The notes under the pieces are model-generated. The model saw nothing but the letters and a program-made list of their open reading frames with translations, was not told where the DNA came from and ran no database searches. DNA of 64,000 bases from Streptomyces sp. NBC_00091 (GTDB lineage Bacteria; Actinomycetota; Actinomycetes; Streptomycetales; Streptomycetaceae). Position numbers and translations under genes: made by a program. Below are positions 7,315-15,382 of the stretch, piece after piece; positions within the stretch are counted from its first letter, which is position 1; each line of letters begins with the position of its first letter. Where the stretch lies: the NCBI RefSeq assembly GCF_026343185.1, contig NZ_JAPEMA010000001.1, positions 4,402,001-4,466,000 on the forward strand. The letters are read 5' to 3'.

Positions 7315-7875
7315 CTACACCACCGCGCCGCGGCCCGGGTCGTCGTCATCGTCGTCGCCGTGCGACATGCGGGCGATCAGGGTGGCGAAGCCGCCCAGGA
7401 AGCCGCCGATGCCCAGCGTCGTCAGCCACCACGTCATGTCCCACTGGAGCAGCACCGCCAGCAACAGCAGCACCGGCCCGCCGACCACCGCCAGCCACGC
7501 GAACTTCGCCGTCGTGTCCGCCGGCGGCAGCTCCGGTTCCGGCGGGACGAAGTGGCCCTCGTCCGCGGGTTCGGCCGGGGTGTGGTCCCGGGGGCCCACG
7601 CCCGGGGCGAAGGTCACCGAGCTGCCCAGCCCCGGCCCCGGCCCCGCCTCGGGCTTCGGCTCAGGCTCAGGCTCCGGCTCGGGCTCCGGTTCAGCCGCCG
7701 CCGGAGGCTCCGGCTTGACGTCCTCCTCCGGCAGCATCAGGTTCTCGATCGGCCGGAACGGTCTCGCCCCCGGCGGGTCCGGCGGCTCCTGTCCGTACCC
7801 GGCGACGATCGCGGCCCACGCCGCTTCCTCGTCCAGCGGGGGCACGCCCCCGGAGGACTCCTCGTGCTCAGCCAC
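7315..7875 (-). CDS. DUF308-like small membrane protein with acidic Pro-Glu repeat
   Basis: 186 residues from GTG 7875, which overlaps the hydrolase stop by 8 bp (GTGGCTGA), so the two genes are translationally coupled. The N-terminal part (VAEHEESSGG...EEAAWAAIVAGYGQEP) is hydrophilic. A striking PEPEPEPEPEPKPEA run follows near residue 60. The C-terminal third has two hydrophobic helices, WLAVVGGPVLLLLAVLLQ and WLTTLGIGGFLGGFATLIA, and ends in a run of aspartates. It is probably anchored in the cytoplasmic membrane with a flexible acidic arm. Conserved among Streptomyces next to this hydrolase, but function is unknown. Confidence 0.7.
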   Translation of the reverse strand: MAEHEESSGGVPPLDEEAAWAAIVAGYGQEPPDPPGARPFRPIENLMLPEEDVKPEPPAAAEPEPEPEPEPEPKPEAGPGPGLGSSVTFAPGVGPRDHTPAEPADEGHFVPPEPELPPADTTAKFAWLAVVGGPVLLLLAVLLQWDMTWWLTTLGIGGFLGGFATLIARMSHGDDDDDDPGRGAVV

Positions 7876-8647
7876 CGCTGGCCGCCCCCTCCCTGCCGAC
7901 ACTCTTCGCGAGCCGCCCGACGAACGCATAGCTGTCCGCGAAGATCCGCTCCGCGTCGTAGTCCAACGTCGCCACGTGGTAGCTCTGTTCCAGCAGGGTC
8001 TCGGTGACGTCCGTCGACGACACCCGGGCCAGGATCCGCGCCGAGTCCACCGGCGGGACCACATGGTCCTGGGGGCTGTGCAGCAGCAGCACGGGCTGCG
8101 TCACCTGCGGCAGCTCGGTGTCCACCAGCTGGAAGAACTTCCGCAGCGAGTGCGCGGCCCGGGTCGGGACCCGGTCGTAGCCGACCTCGTCCGAACCGGG
8201 CTTGGCGATGTCGCTGGCGATCCCCGGCGTCGACCGGATGAAGTGCTTGGCCACCGGAAGGGCGACGGCCAGCGGGTCGTGCACCTTGTTGGCGGGGTTG
8301 ACGAGGACGATCCCGCTGATCGAGTCCCCGTGCTTGGCGGCCAGCCGCAGCGTCAGCGCGCCGCCCATCGAGAGCCCGAAGACGAACACCTGCTCGCACC
8401 GGTCCAGCAGCTCCCGCAGCGCGCGGTCGACCTCGGCGTACCAGTCCTGCCAGCCGGTGAGCTGCATGTCCTGCCAGCGCGTCCCGTGTCCGGGCAGCAG
8501 CGGCAGCGACACGGTCAGCCCGCGCTCGGCCAGGTACTCGGCCCACGGGCGGAGCGACTGAGGCGAACCGGTGAAGCCGTGGCAGAGAAGCACGCCCACC
8601 TCTCCGCCCTCGTGGCGGAACGGCTCTGCTCCAGGGAGGACGGGCAC
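7868..8647 (-). CDS. Alpha/beta hydrolase (carboxylesterase / monoacylglycerol-lipase type)
   Basis: 259 residues. The alpha/beta hydrolase fold is clear: the oxyanion strand LLCHGFTGSPQSLRPW, the lid-type LPGHGTRWQDM, the nucleophile elbow FGLSMGGALTL (Ser), the acid SPQDHVVPP (Asp) and the catalytic His in SYHVATLD. This is the arrangement of thermostable carboxylesterase Est30 and of bacterial monoacylglycerol lipases. The GTG start at 8647 is preceded by GAAGGAGA. It is transcribed leftward, divergent from plsC with 145 bp between starts. No signal peptide is present, so it acts in the cytosol. The substrate is probably a short or medium acyl ester. Confidence 0.85.
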   Translation of the reverse strand: MPVLPGAEPFRHEGGEVGVLLCHGFTGSPQSLRPWAEYLAERGLTVSLPLLPGHGTRWQDMQLTGWQDWYAEVDRALRELLDRCEQVFVFGLSMGGALTLRLAAKHGDSISGIVLVNPANKVHDPLAVALPVAKHFIRSTPGIASDIAKPGSDEVGYDRVPTRAAHSLRKFFQLVDTELPQVTQPVLLLHSPQDHVVPPVDSARILARVSSTDVTETLLEQSYHVATLDYDAERIFADSYAFVGRLAKSVGREGAASGG

Positions 8648-8792
8648 CAGGGTCTCCTTCGAAGGGTGGGGGGTGCGTTGCGCTGTGTGACTTCACCGTA
8701 CGCGACCGGGATGGCACCGACCAGGGCCGTCGGGCGCTCCGGACGGAGCCAGGGGATAAGGTCTGTCCGACAGACACAGGAAGGCTTTCGAG

Positions 8793-9539
8793 TTGATCTA
8801 CGGCGCAATGAAGTTCTCCATCGGGGGTTCCCTGAAGCTCGCCTTCAGGCCTTGGGTGGAGGGCCTCGAGAACATTCCCGCTGAGGGGCCGGCGATCCTC
8901 GCGAGCAACCACCTGTCCTTCTCCGACTCCTTCTTCCTGCCGGCCGTGCTGGACCGCAAGGTGACCTTCATCGCGAAGGCGGAGTACTTCACCTCCCCCG
9001 GGGTCAAGGGCAAGCTGACGGCCGCCTTCTTCAAGGGCGTCGGCCAGCTCCCGGTGGACCGCTCCGGCGCGCGCGGTGCGGGCGAGGCCGCCATCAAGAG
9101 CGGCATCGAGGTCATCGAGCGCGGGGAGCTGTTCGGTATTTACCCCGAGGGGACGCGTTCACCCGACGGCCGCCTCTACCGCGGCAAGCCCGGCGGCCTG
9201 GCCAGGGTGGCGCTCGCCACCGGGGCCCCCGTGATCCCGGTGGCGATGATCGACACCGAGAAGATCCAGCCGCCCGGCAAGGTGGTCCCGAAGCTGATGC
9301 GCCCGGGCATCCGGATCGGCAAGCCGCTGGACTTCAGCCGCTACCAGGGCATGGACGGGGACCGCTTCATCCTCCGCTCGGTGACCGACGAGGTCATGTA
9401 CGAGATCATGAAGCTCTCCGGCCAGGAGTACGTGGACATCTACGCCACGGCCGCCAAGCGGCAGATCGCGGACGCGGAGAAGGCCGAGAAGGCCGAGAAG
9501 GCCAGGGCCAAGGGAGAGACGGGCACGGGCACGGAGTAG
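8793..9539 (+). CDS. 1-acyl-sn-glycerol-3-phosphate acyltransferase (PlsC family)
   Basis: 248 residues from a TTG start, chosen because AGGAAGG lies 7 nt upstream. The ATG five codons later has no suitably placed site. PlsC motifs are present: NHLSFSDSFF (block I, His-x4-Asp), a GQLPVDRSGARGAG segment (block II), YPEGTRSPDG (block III) and VIPVAMIDT (block IV). It would acylate lysophosphatidic acid to phosphatidic acid, or a related acceptor, at the cytoplasmic membrane. The charged tail (EKAEKAEKARAKGETG) is typical of the Streptomyces form. The gene lies just upstream of the MacS sensor kinase. Confidence 0.9.
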   Translation: MIYGAMKFSIGGSLKLAFRPWVEGLENIPAEGPAILASNHLSFSDSFFLPAVLDRKVTFIAKAEYFTSPGVKGKLTAAFFKGVGQLPVDRSGARGAGEAAIKSGIEVIERGELFGIYPEGTRSPDGRLYRGKPGGLARVALATGAPVIPVAMIDTEKIQPPGKVVPKLMRPGIRIGKPLDFSRYQGMDGDRFILRSVTDEVMYEIMKLSGQEYVDIYATAAKRQIADAEKAEKAEKARAKGETGTGTE

Positions 9540-9574
9540 GGCGGGGCGCGGGGGCCGCGTCCACAGCAGACGGG

Positions 9575-10795
9575 GTGGGGGAGATGGCGAAGCGCGAGCG
9601 CGTCGTACGGATGTCGGTCGAGCAGCCGCTGTGGCAGGCCCTGACCGTCTACCGGCTGCTCACCATGGTCTACGCGGTCCTCCTGTTCGCCGCGGCGTAC
9701 CGGAAGTTCGACCACCCCTGGACCGCGGCCGGCTACCTCGCCTGCCTCGCCGTCTGGACGCTGGCCACCCACCGCAGGGTGGCGAACGCGGCCAGCTGCA
9801 CCAAGGGCTTCCTCGTCGCCGACCTCACCGTCGCGCTGGCCGGCATCCTGCTCACCCCGCTCGCCGACACCCACGAGCGGATCACGGCGGGCGGCCCCAC
9901 CCTCCCCAGCATCTGGACCGGCGGCTCGGTCCTCGCCTTCGCCCTCAAGGGCGGCTGGCGCTGGGCCGGCTTCGCCTCGACCTTCGTGGCCGTCGCCAAC
10001 ATCGCCGTCCACGGCGGCGACCCCACCCGGGACACCCTGCACAACGTCCTGCTGGTCTGGGTCGCCTCCATAGCCATCGGGTACGTCGTCGAGGTCGCCC
10101 GGGCCAGTGAAGCCACCCTCGCCCGCGCCCTGGAGATCGAGGCCGCCACCCGCGAGCGCGAACGCCTCGCCCGCGACATCCACGACGGGGTCCTCCAGGT
10201 CCTCGCCATGGTCCAGCGGCGCGGTACCGAGCTGGGCGGCGAGGCCGCCGAACTCGGCCGGATGGCGGGCGAGCAGGAGGTGGCGCTGCGCACGCTGGTC
10301 TCCAGCGGGCTGGTCCACCCCTCCCGGGTCTCGCGCGACGGGTCGCTCGGCGCGCTGGTGGACACGTACGAGGTGGAGGAGCCCGGTGCCGACGAGGGCG
10401 AGCTGGACCTGCGCTCCCTGCTCGCCCCGCACGCCGGGTCCCGGGTGAGCTTTGCCGAGCCCGGCACCCCGGTGCTCCTGTCGGCGCCCGCCGCGCGGGA
10501 GCTGGCGGCGGCGGTCGGCGCGGCCCTCGACAACGTGCGCAAGCACGCCGGGGAAGGGGCCAGCGCCTGGATCCTGGTCGAGGACTGGGGCGACGAGGTG
10601 ATCGTGACCGTACGGGACGACGGCCCGGGCATCCCGGCCGGCCGGCTCGACCAGGCGGAGGGCGAAGGGCGCATGGGCGTGGCCCTGTCCATCCGGGGAC
10701 GCCTGCGCGACCTCGGCGGCAGCGCCGATCTGGTGTCCGTCCCCGGACAGGGCACCGAAGTGGAACTGAAAGTACCGAGGGGGAGCACCCAGTGA
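9575..10795 (+). CDS. macS: Sensor histidine kinase MacS (NarL/DesK-type)
   Basis: 406 residues. The N-terminal half has about five hydrophobic helices (for example LTMVYAVLLFAAAY and NVLLVWVASIAIGYVVEV). It is followed by a linker helix and the HisKA_3 dimerisation box ERLARDIHDGVLQVLAMVQR with the phospho-acceptor His. The HATPase domain shows AALDNVRKHAGEG (N box) and VRDDGPGI (G1 box). It is orthologous by context and sequence to S. coelicolor SCO2121 (MacS). MacRS is reported to control genes for morphogenic membrane proteins. The stop overlaps the macR start by 4 bp (GTGA). The start may be GTG 9575 or ATG 9584; neither has an ideal ribosome-binding site. Confidence 0.85.
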   Translation: MGEMAKRERVVRMSVEQPLWQALTVYRLLTMVYAVLLFAAAYRKFDHPWTAAGYLACLAVWTLATHRRVANAASCTKGFLVADLTVALAGILLTPLADTHERITAGGPTLPSIWTGGSVLAFALKGGWRWAGFASTFVAVANIAVHGGDPTRDTLHNVLLVWVASIAIGYVVEVARASEATLARALEIEAATRERERLARDIHDGVLQVLAMVQRRGTELGGEAAELGRMAGEQEVALRTLVSSGLVHPSRVSRDGSLGALVDTYEVEEPGADEGELDLRSLLAPHAGSRVSFAEPGTPVLLSAPAARELAAAVGAALDNVRKHAGEGASAWILVEDWGDEVIVTVRDDGPGIPAGRLDQAEGEGRMGVALSIRGRLRDLGGSADLVSVPGQGTEVELKVPRGSTQ

Positions 10796-11475
10796 ACGAC
10801 GACCGCAGCGCACTCAGCGACATCAAGGTGATGGTCGTCGACGACCATCCGATGTGGCGGGACGCGGTGGCCCGCGACCTGGCCGCCGCGGGGTTCGACG
10901 TCGTCGCCACCGCCGGCGACGGCCCGGAGGCGGTACGCCGCGCCCGCGCGGCCGGCCCGCAGGTACTGGTCCTCGACCTCAACCTGCCCGGGATGCCCGG
11001 GGTCCAGGTGTGCAAGGAGCTGGTCGGCGCCGATCCCGCGCTGCGCGTGCTCGTCCTGTCGGCCAGCGGTGAGCACGCCGACGTCCTGGAGGCGGTGAAG
11101 TCCGGGGCCACCGGCTACCTGCTGAAGTCCGCCGGGGCCCAGGAGCTGATCGACGCGGTCCGCCGCACGGCGGCCGGCGACCCGGTGTTCACCCCGGGCC
11201 TGGCCGGCCTCGTCCTCGGGGAGTACCGGCGCCTGGCCACCGACCCGGCGCCGGCCGCCCCCGACGAGCCCAAGGCCCCGCAGCTGACCGACCGGGAGAC
11301 GGAGGTGCTGCGGCTGGTGGCCAAGGGGCTCTCGTACAAGCAGATCGCGGAGCGGCTGGTCATCTCCCACCGCACGGTCCAGAACCACGTCCAGAACACC
11401 CTGGGCAAGCTCCAGCTGCACAACCGGGTGGAGCTCGTCCGGTACGCGATAGAGCGCGGGCTCGACGACGCGTAA
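10792..11475 (+). CDS. macR: Response regulator MacR (NarL/LuxR family)
   Basis: 227 residues with the standard two-domain plan. The receiver domain (about residues 10-125) has the acidic pair VVDDHPMWRDAV, the phospho-acceptor Asp in LVLDLNLPGMPG, the LVLSAS switch residue and the conserved Lys in GYLLKSAGA. The LuxR-type DNA-binding domain (about 160-225) contains LTDRETEVLRLVAKGLSYKQ and VISHRTVQNHVQNTLGKL. It is coupled to macS by a GTGA overlap, so kinase and regulator are made together. The downstream 160 bp holds no gene before the TnpB element, so this is the end of the operon. Confidence 0.88.
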   Translation: MNDDRSALSDIKVMVVDDHPMWRDAVARDLAAAGFDVVATAGDGPEAVRRARAAGPQVLVLDLNLPGMPGVQVCKELVGADPALRVLVLSASGEHADVLEAVKSGATGYLLKSAGAQELIDAVRRTAAGDPVFTPGLAGLVLGEYRRLATDPAPAAPDEPKAPQLTDRETEVLRLVAKGLSYKQIAERLVISHRTVQNHVQNTLGKLQLHNRVELVRYAIERGLDDA

Positions 11476-11619
11476 GGGGTCGCCCCAGTCGTACTTAGTT
11501 CCCCGTACGAGTGAACACGCGTATCCAACGCCTCGTAATTCCACCGGAATTGACCCCGCGCGGCCCCTGCTGTGATCTGGGTCACCACTAGTGTGACCGT
11601 CATGGCGAAGGGAGATTCC

Positions 11620-11770
11620 TTGACTTCCTCCCCTCCCTCAACGGGAGGGGATTCTCACCCTTGCGGGTGGGGCTTCCTGCTTCACCACGAGCTGCCGCGC
11701 CAGGGAGAAACCCCGTCGAGGTCTTACGCCCGCTCCACAGGCGGACACCGCCAGCCCGGCGGCCAGAAGG
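11620..11770 (-). ncRNA. Probable omega-RNA (reRNA) scaffold overlapping the tnpB 3' end
   Basis: In known TnpB systems the guide RNA is made from the 3' part of tnpB through the right end, and the guide begins right after the element terminus. Here the tnpB stop codon sits in the loop of the terminal hairpin at 11630-11650, and the terminus is followed by GGAATCTCCCTTCGCC, which would be the native guide. The 5' boundary is arbitrary. This is inferred from position and structure only. Confidence 0.4.
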
Positions 11771-12852
11771 TTCACGGCTGCGTTCTCGTCCCGGTCGTGG
11801 GTCGTCCCGCAGTTGCCGCACGTCCATTCACGGACGTCCAGGGGCATTGTTTCGGCGATTGCCCCGCAGGCCGAGCACAGCTTGGAGCTGGGGAACCACC
11901 GGTCCACGGTGATCAGCTCGCGCCCGTACCAAGCCGTCTTGTACTCCAGCATGGACCGCAGCTCGCGCCACGCCGCATCGGTGATGGCGCGGGCGAGCTT
12001 GTGGTTCTTGAGCATGTTCTTGACGGTGAGGTCCTCGATCACGAGCGTTTGGTTTTCGCGCACGAGTCGAGTCGTCAGCTTGTGCAAGTGGTCCCGGCGG
12101 CGGTCTGCGATCCGGGCATGGATGCGGGCCACCCGGAGGCGGGCCTTGGACCGGTTCTTGCTGCCTTGCTCCTTCCGCGACAGCGCCCGCTGGGCTCGGG
12201 CCAGACGCTCCCGGTCCTGGCGCTCGTGTTTTGGGTTGGGGATCTTCTCCCCGGTCGACAGTGTGACCAGGGCTGTCAGCCCGGCGTCGATGCCCACGGC
12301 GTTCGTCGTGGCGGGCATCGGGGCGGGTCCGTCCTGGCAGAACAGCGACACGAACCAGCGCCCGGCGCGGTCGCGGGAGACCGTGACTGTGGACGGCTCC
12401 ACCCCCGCCGGCAGGGGACGGGACCACACCACGTCCAACGGCTCGGCCATCTTCGCCAGCGTCAGCCGGCCATCGGCGTAGCGGAACGCGCTGCGCGTGT
12501 ACTCGGCCGAGGCGCGCGACTTCCGTTTCGACTTGAAGCGGGGGTAATGCGACCGCTTCTCCCAGAACGCCGTGAAGGCACTCTGCAAGTGCCGAAGCGC
12601 CTGCTGGAGTGGAACCGAGGACACGTCGGCCAGGTACGCCAGCTCCTCGGCCCTCTTCCAGCTGGTGAGCATGGCCGACGTCTGGCCGTAGCCCACCCGC
12701 TCCCTACGGGTTGTCCACGCCTCGGCACGGGCAGCGAGGGCCAGGTTGTAGACCTTCCGCACGCACCCGAACGTCCGCGACAGCTCCACTGCCTGCGCGT
12801 CGGTCGGATAGAAGCGGTACTTGAACGCCCGCTTCACAGAAGTAGCCCCCAT
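11638..12852 (-). CDS. tnpB: TnpB-family RNA-guided endonuclease (IS605 accessory protein)
   Basis: 404 residues from ATG 12852; GTG 12837, behind GGGGG, is an alternative. The N-terminal OrfB_IS605-type helix-turn-helix region is KRAFKYRFYPTDAQ...FGCVRKVYN. The RuvC-like active site appears complete: Asp in VGIDAGLTAL (RuvC-I), Glu in LVIEDLTVKN (RuvC-II) and Asp in THDRDENAAVNLL (RuvC-III). A four-Cys zinc ribbon (CSACGAIAE...CGNCGTTHD) sits between the last two. With all catalytic and zinc residues intact it is likely an active guide-dependent nuclease. Leftward orientation, opposite to macR and pfkA. Confidence 0.85.
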   Translation of the reverse strand: MGATSVKRAFKYRFYPTDAQAVELSRTFGCVRKVYNLALAARAEAWTTRRERVGYGQTSAMLTSWKRAEELAYLADVSSVPLQQALRHLQSAFTAFWEKRSHYPRFKSKRKSRASAEYTRSAFRYADGRLTLAKMAEPLDVVWSRPLPAGVEPSTVTVSRDRAGRWFVSLFCQDGPAPMPATTNAVGIDAGLTALVTLSTGEKIPNPKHERQDRERLARAQRALSRKEQGSKNRSKARLRVARIHARIADRRRDHLHKLTTRLVRENQTLVIEDLTVKNMLKNHKLARAITDAAWRELRSMLEYKTAWYGRELITVDRWFPSSKLCSACGAIAETMPLDVREWTCGNCGTTHDRDENAAVNLLAAGLAVSACGAGVRPRRGFSLARQLVVKQEAPPARVRIPSR

Positions 12853-12997
12853 GCCTTGGACGGTAGGGGCGGTCACGAACCGAACACAAGGTCAGGTCAC
12901 AGCCTCACTCAGCGGTATTTCGCCGCTGTGCGGTGCGGAGCCGGGGGGCCGTTTCTCCTCCGGCTGAAGCCACGGGTATCCACGCAAGGAGAATGAG

Positions 12998-14026
12998 ATG
13001 AAGGTCGGAGTGCTCACGGGCGGCGGCGACTGCCCCGGACTCAACGCGGTGATCCGGGGCGTCGTCCGCAAGGGCGTGCAGGAGTACGGATACGGGTTCG
13101 TCGGCTTCAAGGACGGCTGGCGGGGGCCGGTCGAAGGGGACACCGTCCCGCTGGACATCCCTGCCGTCCGGGGCATCCTGCCCCGGGGCGGCACCATCCT
13201 CGGCTCCTCGCGCACCAACCCGTTCAAGACGGAGAACGGCGTCCGCGCCATCAAGGAGAACCTCGCGAAGTTCGAGGTCGACGCGCTCATCGCGATCGGC
13301 GGCGAGGACACCCTGGGCGTGGCCGCCCGGCTGCACGAGGAGTACGGCGTTCCCTGCGTCGGCGTACCGAAGACCATCGACAACGACCTGTCGGCCACCG
13401 ACTACACCTTCGGCTTCGACACGGCCGTGGGCATCGCCACCGAGGCCATCGACCGGCTCCACACCACGGCCGAGTCCCACATGCGGGTCCTGGTCGTCGA
13501 GGTCATGGGCCGGCACGCAGGCTGGATCGCCCTCCACTCGGGCCTGGCCGGCGGGGCCAACGTCATCCTCATCCCCGAACAGCGCTTCGACATGGACAAG
13601 GTCTGCGCCTGGGTGACCTCCCGCTTCAAGGCGAGCTACGCGCCCATCGTGGTGGTCGCGGAGGGGGCGATGCCCACGGACGGGGAGCTGGTGCTCAAGG
13701 ACGCCACCACGGACTCCTTCGGGCACGTCCGGCTCTCGGGCGTGGGTGAGTGGCTGGCCAAGGAGATCGAGGCCCGGACCGGCAAGGAGGCCCGTACGAC
13801 GGTCCTCGGGCACGTCCAGCGCGGCGGCACCCCGAGCGCTTTCGACCGCTGGCTGGCCACCCGCTTCGGACTGCACGCGATCGACGCGGTGCGCGACGGG
13901 GACTTCGGCAAGATGGTCGCGCTGAAGGGGACGGACATCGTGCGCGTGCCGATCGTCGAGGCCACCTCGAAGCTGAAGACGGTCGACCCCGCGCTGTACG
14001 AGGAGGTCGGGGTCTTCTTCGGCTGA
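12998..14026 (+). CDS. pfkA: 6-phosphofructokinase (possibly pyrophosphate-dependent)
   Basis: 342 residues, starting ATG behind AAGGAG. It catalyses phosphorylation of fructose 6-phosphate in glycolysis. Motifs: TGGGDCPGLNAVIRG at residues 7-21 (phosphate donor loop), IGGEDTLG at 100-107, PKTIDNDL at 124-131 (catalytic Asp) and MGRHAGWIAL (substrate binding). Asp104 and Lys125, equivalent to E. coli Gly104 and Gly124, are the residues associated with PPi-dependent enzymes, whereas classical ATP-PFKs have Gly at both. Streptomyces genomes usually hold three PFKs and at least one S. coelicolor enzyme is ATP-dependent, so the donor needs testing. The TnpB element ends about 100-145 bp upstream and may have displaced the original promoter. 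Confidence 0.9.
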   Translation: MKVGVLTGGGDCPGLNAVIRGVVRKGVQEYGYGFVGFKDGWRGPVEGDTVPLDIPAVRGILPRGGTILGSSRTNPFKTENGVRAIKENLAKFEVDALIAIGGEDTLGVAARLHEEYGVPCVGVPKTIDNDLSATDYTFGFDTAVGIATEAIDRLHTTAESHMRVLVVEVMGRHAGWIALHSGLAGGANVILIPEQRFDMDKVCAWVTSRFKASYAPIVVVAEGAMPTDGELVLKDATTDSFGHVRLSGVGEWLAKEIEARTGKEARTTVLGHVQRGGTPSAFDRWLATRFGLHAIDAVRDGDFGKMVALKGTDIVRVPIVEATSKLKTVDPALYEEVGVFFG

Positions 14027-14121
14027 GCGCGCGGCAGCCGCAGCCGCTTGCAGGGCAGGGGCGGGCCACGGGTCGTATCGTGACAAACGACCCGTGGTCC
14101 GACCTTCCTGTGGGAGCGAGC

Positions 14122-15114
14122 GTGGAGATCCTGGCCTTCGGAGTGACCGCCGACGAGAAGCCGCTCCTGGAGCGCGCCTTCGAGGGGCAGCACGAGGTCC
14201 GCTGCCTCGACGTCTTCCTGAGCGAGGACACCGCACCCATCGCCGCCGGGTACGAGGTCGTCTCCTCCAGCGTCAACGCCGACCTGCACGGCCGGGTCCT
14301 GCGCACCCTCGCGGCCGGCGGCACCCGCATGATCGCGCAGCGCTCCACGGGCTTCAACAACATCGACCTGGACGTGGCCCGGCAGCTCGGCATGACCGTC
14401 AGCCGGGTCTCGTACTACTCCCCCTACTCCGTGGCCGAGTTCGCCTGGACCCTGGCGATGGCCGTGAACCGGCGGATCGTGCGCGCCTCCAACCGCACCC
14501 GGGACTTCGACTTCCGCCTGAACGGGCTGATGGGCCGCGACATGCGGGGCCGCACGGCGGGCGTACTCGGCACCGGCAAGATCGGGGAGGCCTTCACCCG
14601 GATCGCGCACGGCTTCGGCATGAACCTGCTGGGCTGGGACGTCGCGCAGAACCAGGCCTGTGCGGAGCTGGGCATGAAGTACGTGGACAAGGACGTGCTG
14701 TTCGCGGAATCGGACCTGATCAGCCTGCACGTGCCGCTGCTGGAGTCCACGCAGCACCTCATCGACGCGGCCGCGCTGCGGGCGATGCGGGACGACGTGA
14801 TCCTGGTGAACTCCAGCCGGGGCGGACTGATCGACACGGACGCGCTGGTCACGGAGCTGCGGGCGGGGCGGTTCACGGGGGTCGGCCTGGACGTGTACGA
14901 GGCGGAGGCCGGGGTCTTCTTCATGGACAAGTCCCTCGAGGCCGTCGAGGACGACACCCTCGCCCGGCTGGTGACCTTCCCGAACGTGGTGGTGACCTCG
15001 CACCAGGCGTACTACACGAGCGACGCGGTGGGGCAGATCATCGAGACCACGGTCCGCAACGTGGCCGACTACCTCGCGGGGCGGCGCTCCGAGAACACGC
15101 TTGTTCCTTCTTGA
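14122..15114 (+). CDS. D-2-hydroxyacid dehydrogenase (D-lactate dehydrogenase type)
   Basis: 330 residues from GTG 14122 (GGGAG 5 nt upstream), the length of fermentative D-lactate dehydrogenase (LdhA). The Rossmann loop is VLGTGKIGEAFTRIA. The active-site segments are RSTGFNNIDLD, VNSSRGGLIDTDAL (Arg), DVYEAEAGVFF (Glu) and TSHQAYYTSDAV (His). The FFMDKS stretch after the Glu is characteristic of LdhA-like members. It would interconvert pyruvate and D-lactate with NADH in the cytosol. It follows pfkA by 95 bp on the same strand, a reasonable glycolytic pairing. Confidence 0.88.
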   Translation: MEILAFGVTADEKPLLERAFEGQHEVRCLDVFLSEDTAPIAAGYEVVSSSVNADLHGRVLRTLAAGGTRMIAQRSTGFNNIDLDVARQLGMTVSRVSYYSPYSVAEFAWTLAMAVNRRIVRASNRTRDFDFRLNGLMGRDMRGRTAGVLGTGKIGEAFTRIAHGFGMNLLGWDVAQNQACAELGMKYVDKDVLFAESDLISLHVPLLESTQHLIDAAALRAMRDDVILVNSSRGGLIDTDALVTELRAGRFTGVGLDVYEAEAGVFFMDKSLEAVEDDTLARLVTFPNVVVTSHQAYYTSDAVGQIIETTVRNVADYLAGRRSENTLVPS

Positions 15115-15169
15115 CGAGCCGGGGCGGGGCCACTGGCCGGGCTGGGGTCCGGCCGCCGTCTGCGGGTGG

Positions 15170-15372
15170 TGGCCGCTGCGCGGGGCTGTCCCCTACCCGC
15201 CCTTCCACCGTTCCTCCCCCAGCTACCGCTGGGAGGTGCCCCCAGGGCTCTGCCCGGACCCGCGCCTCGAACGCCGGCGAGGCTGGATCTTTCAGCCTCG
15301 CCGGCGATTGCGGCGCGGGGTCTGGGGGCGGAGCCCCCAGGGAACGGGCGAAGGGCGGGTCGGGGACACAGC
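15170..15372. repeat. Dispersed GC-rich palindromic intergenic repeat, copy 1
   Basis: The stretch between the dehydrogenase and trpEG genes. It has a 14-bp perfect stem CGCCGGCGAGGCTG (15272-15285 with 15293-15306), flanked by inverted outer arms (CGCGCCTCGAACG / GGCGCGGGGTCTGGGG) and by the phrase GTCCCCTACCCGCCCTTCC. The same modules recur at about 46.8-47.2 kb and at 63.88-64.00 kb. Lying between convergent genes, the structure could also serve as a bidirectional terminator. Confidence 0.75.
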
Positions 15373-15382
15373 CCCCCGCCGG

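Larger units (their letters stand above)
11620..12852 (-). mobile_element. IS605-type element carrying only tnpB (no tnpA)
   Basis: A single tnpB-like gene stands alone between macR and pfkA. Its right end has the features of IS605/IS1341-type elements: a GC-rich hairpin (CCCCTCCC with GGGAGGGG at 11630-11650) followed by GGAAGTCAA, the kind of TCAA end cut by Y1 transposases. I therefore place that terminus near 11620. The left terminus must lie just upstream of the gene, between about 12853 and 12900, but I cannot fix it. No Y1 transposase is present, so mobility would depend on one supplied in trans. Confidence 0.65.

Noticed and set aside
6841..8007. 388-codon rightward ORF starting in the right repeat arm
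   Set aside because: It runs antisense through the DUF308-like and hydrolase genes and consists of Arg/Pro-rich filler. Its start lies in repeat sequence.
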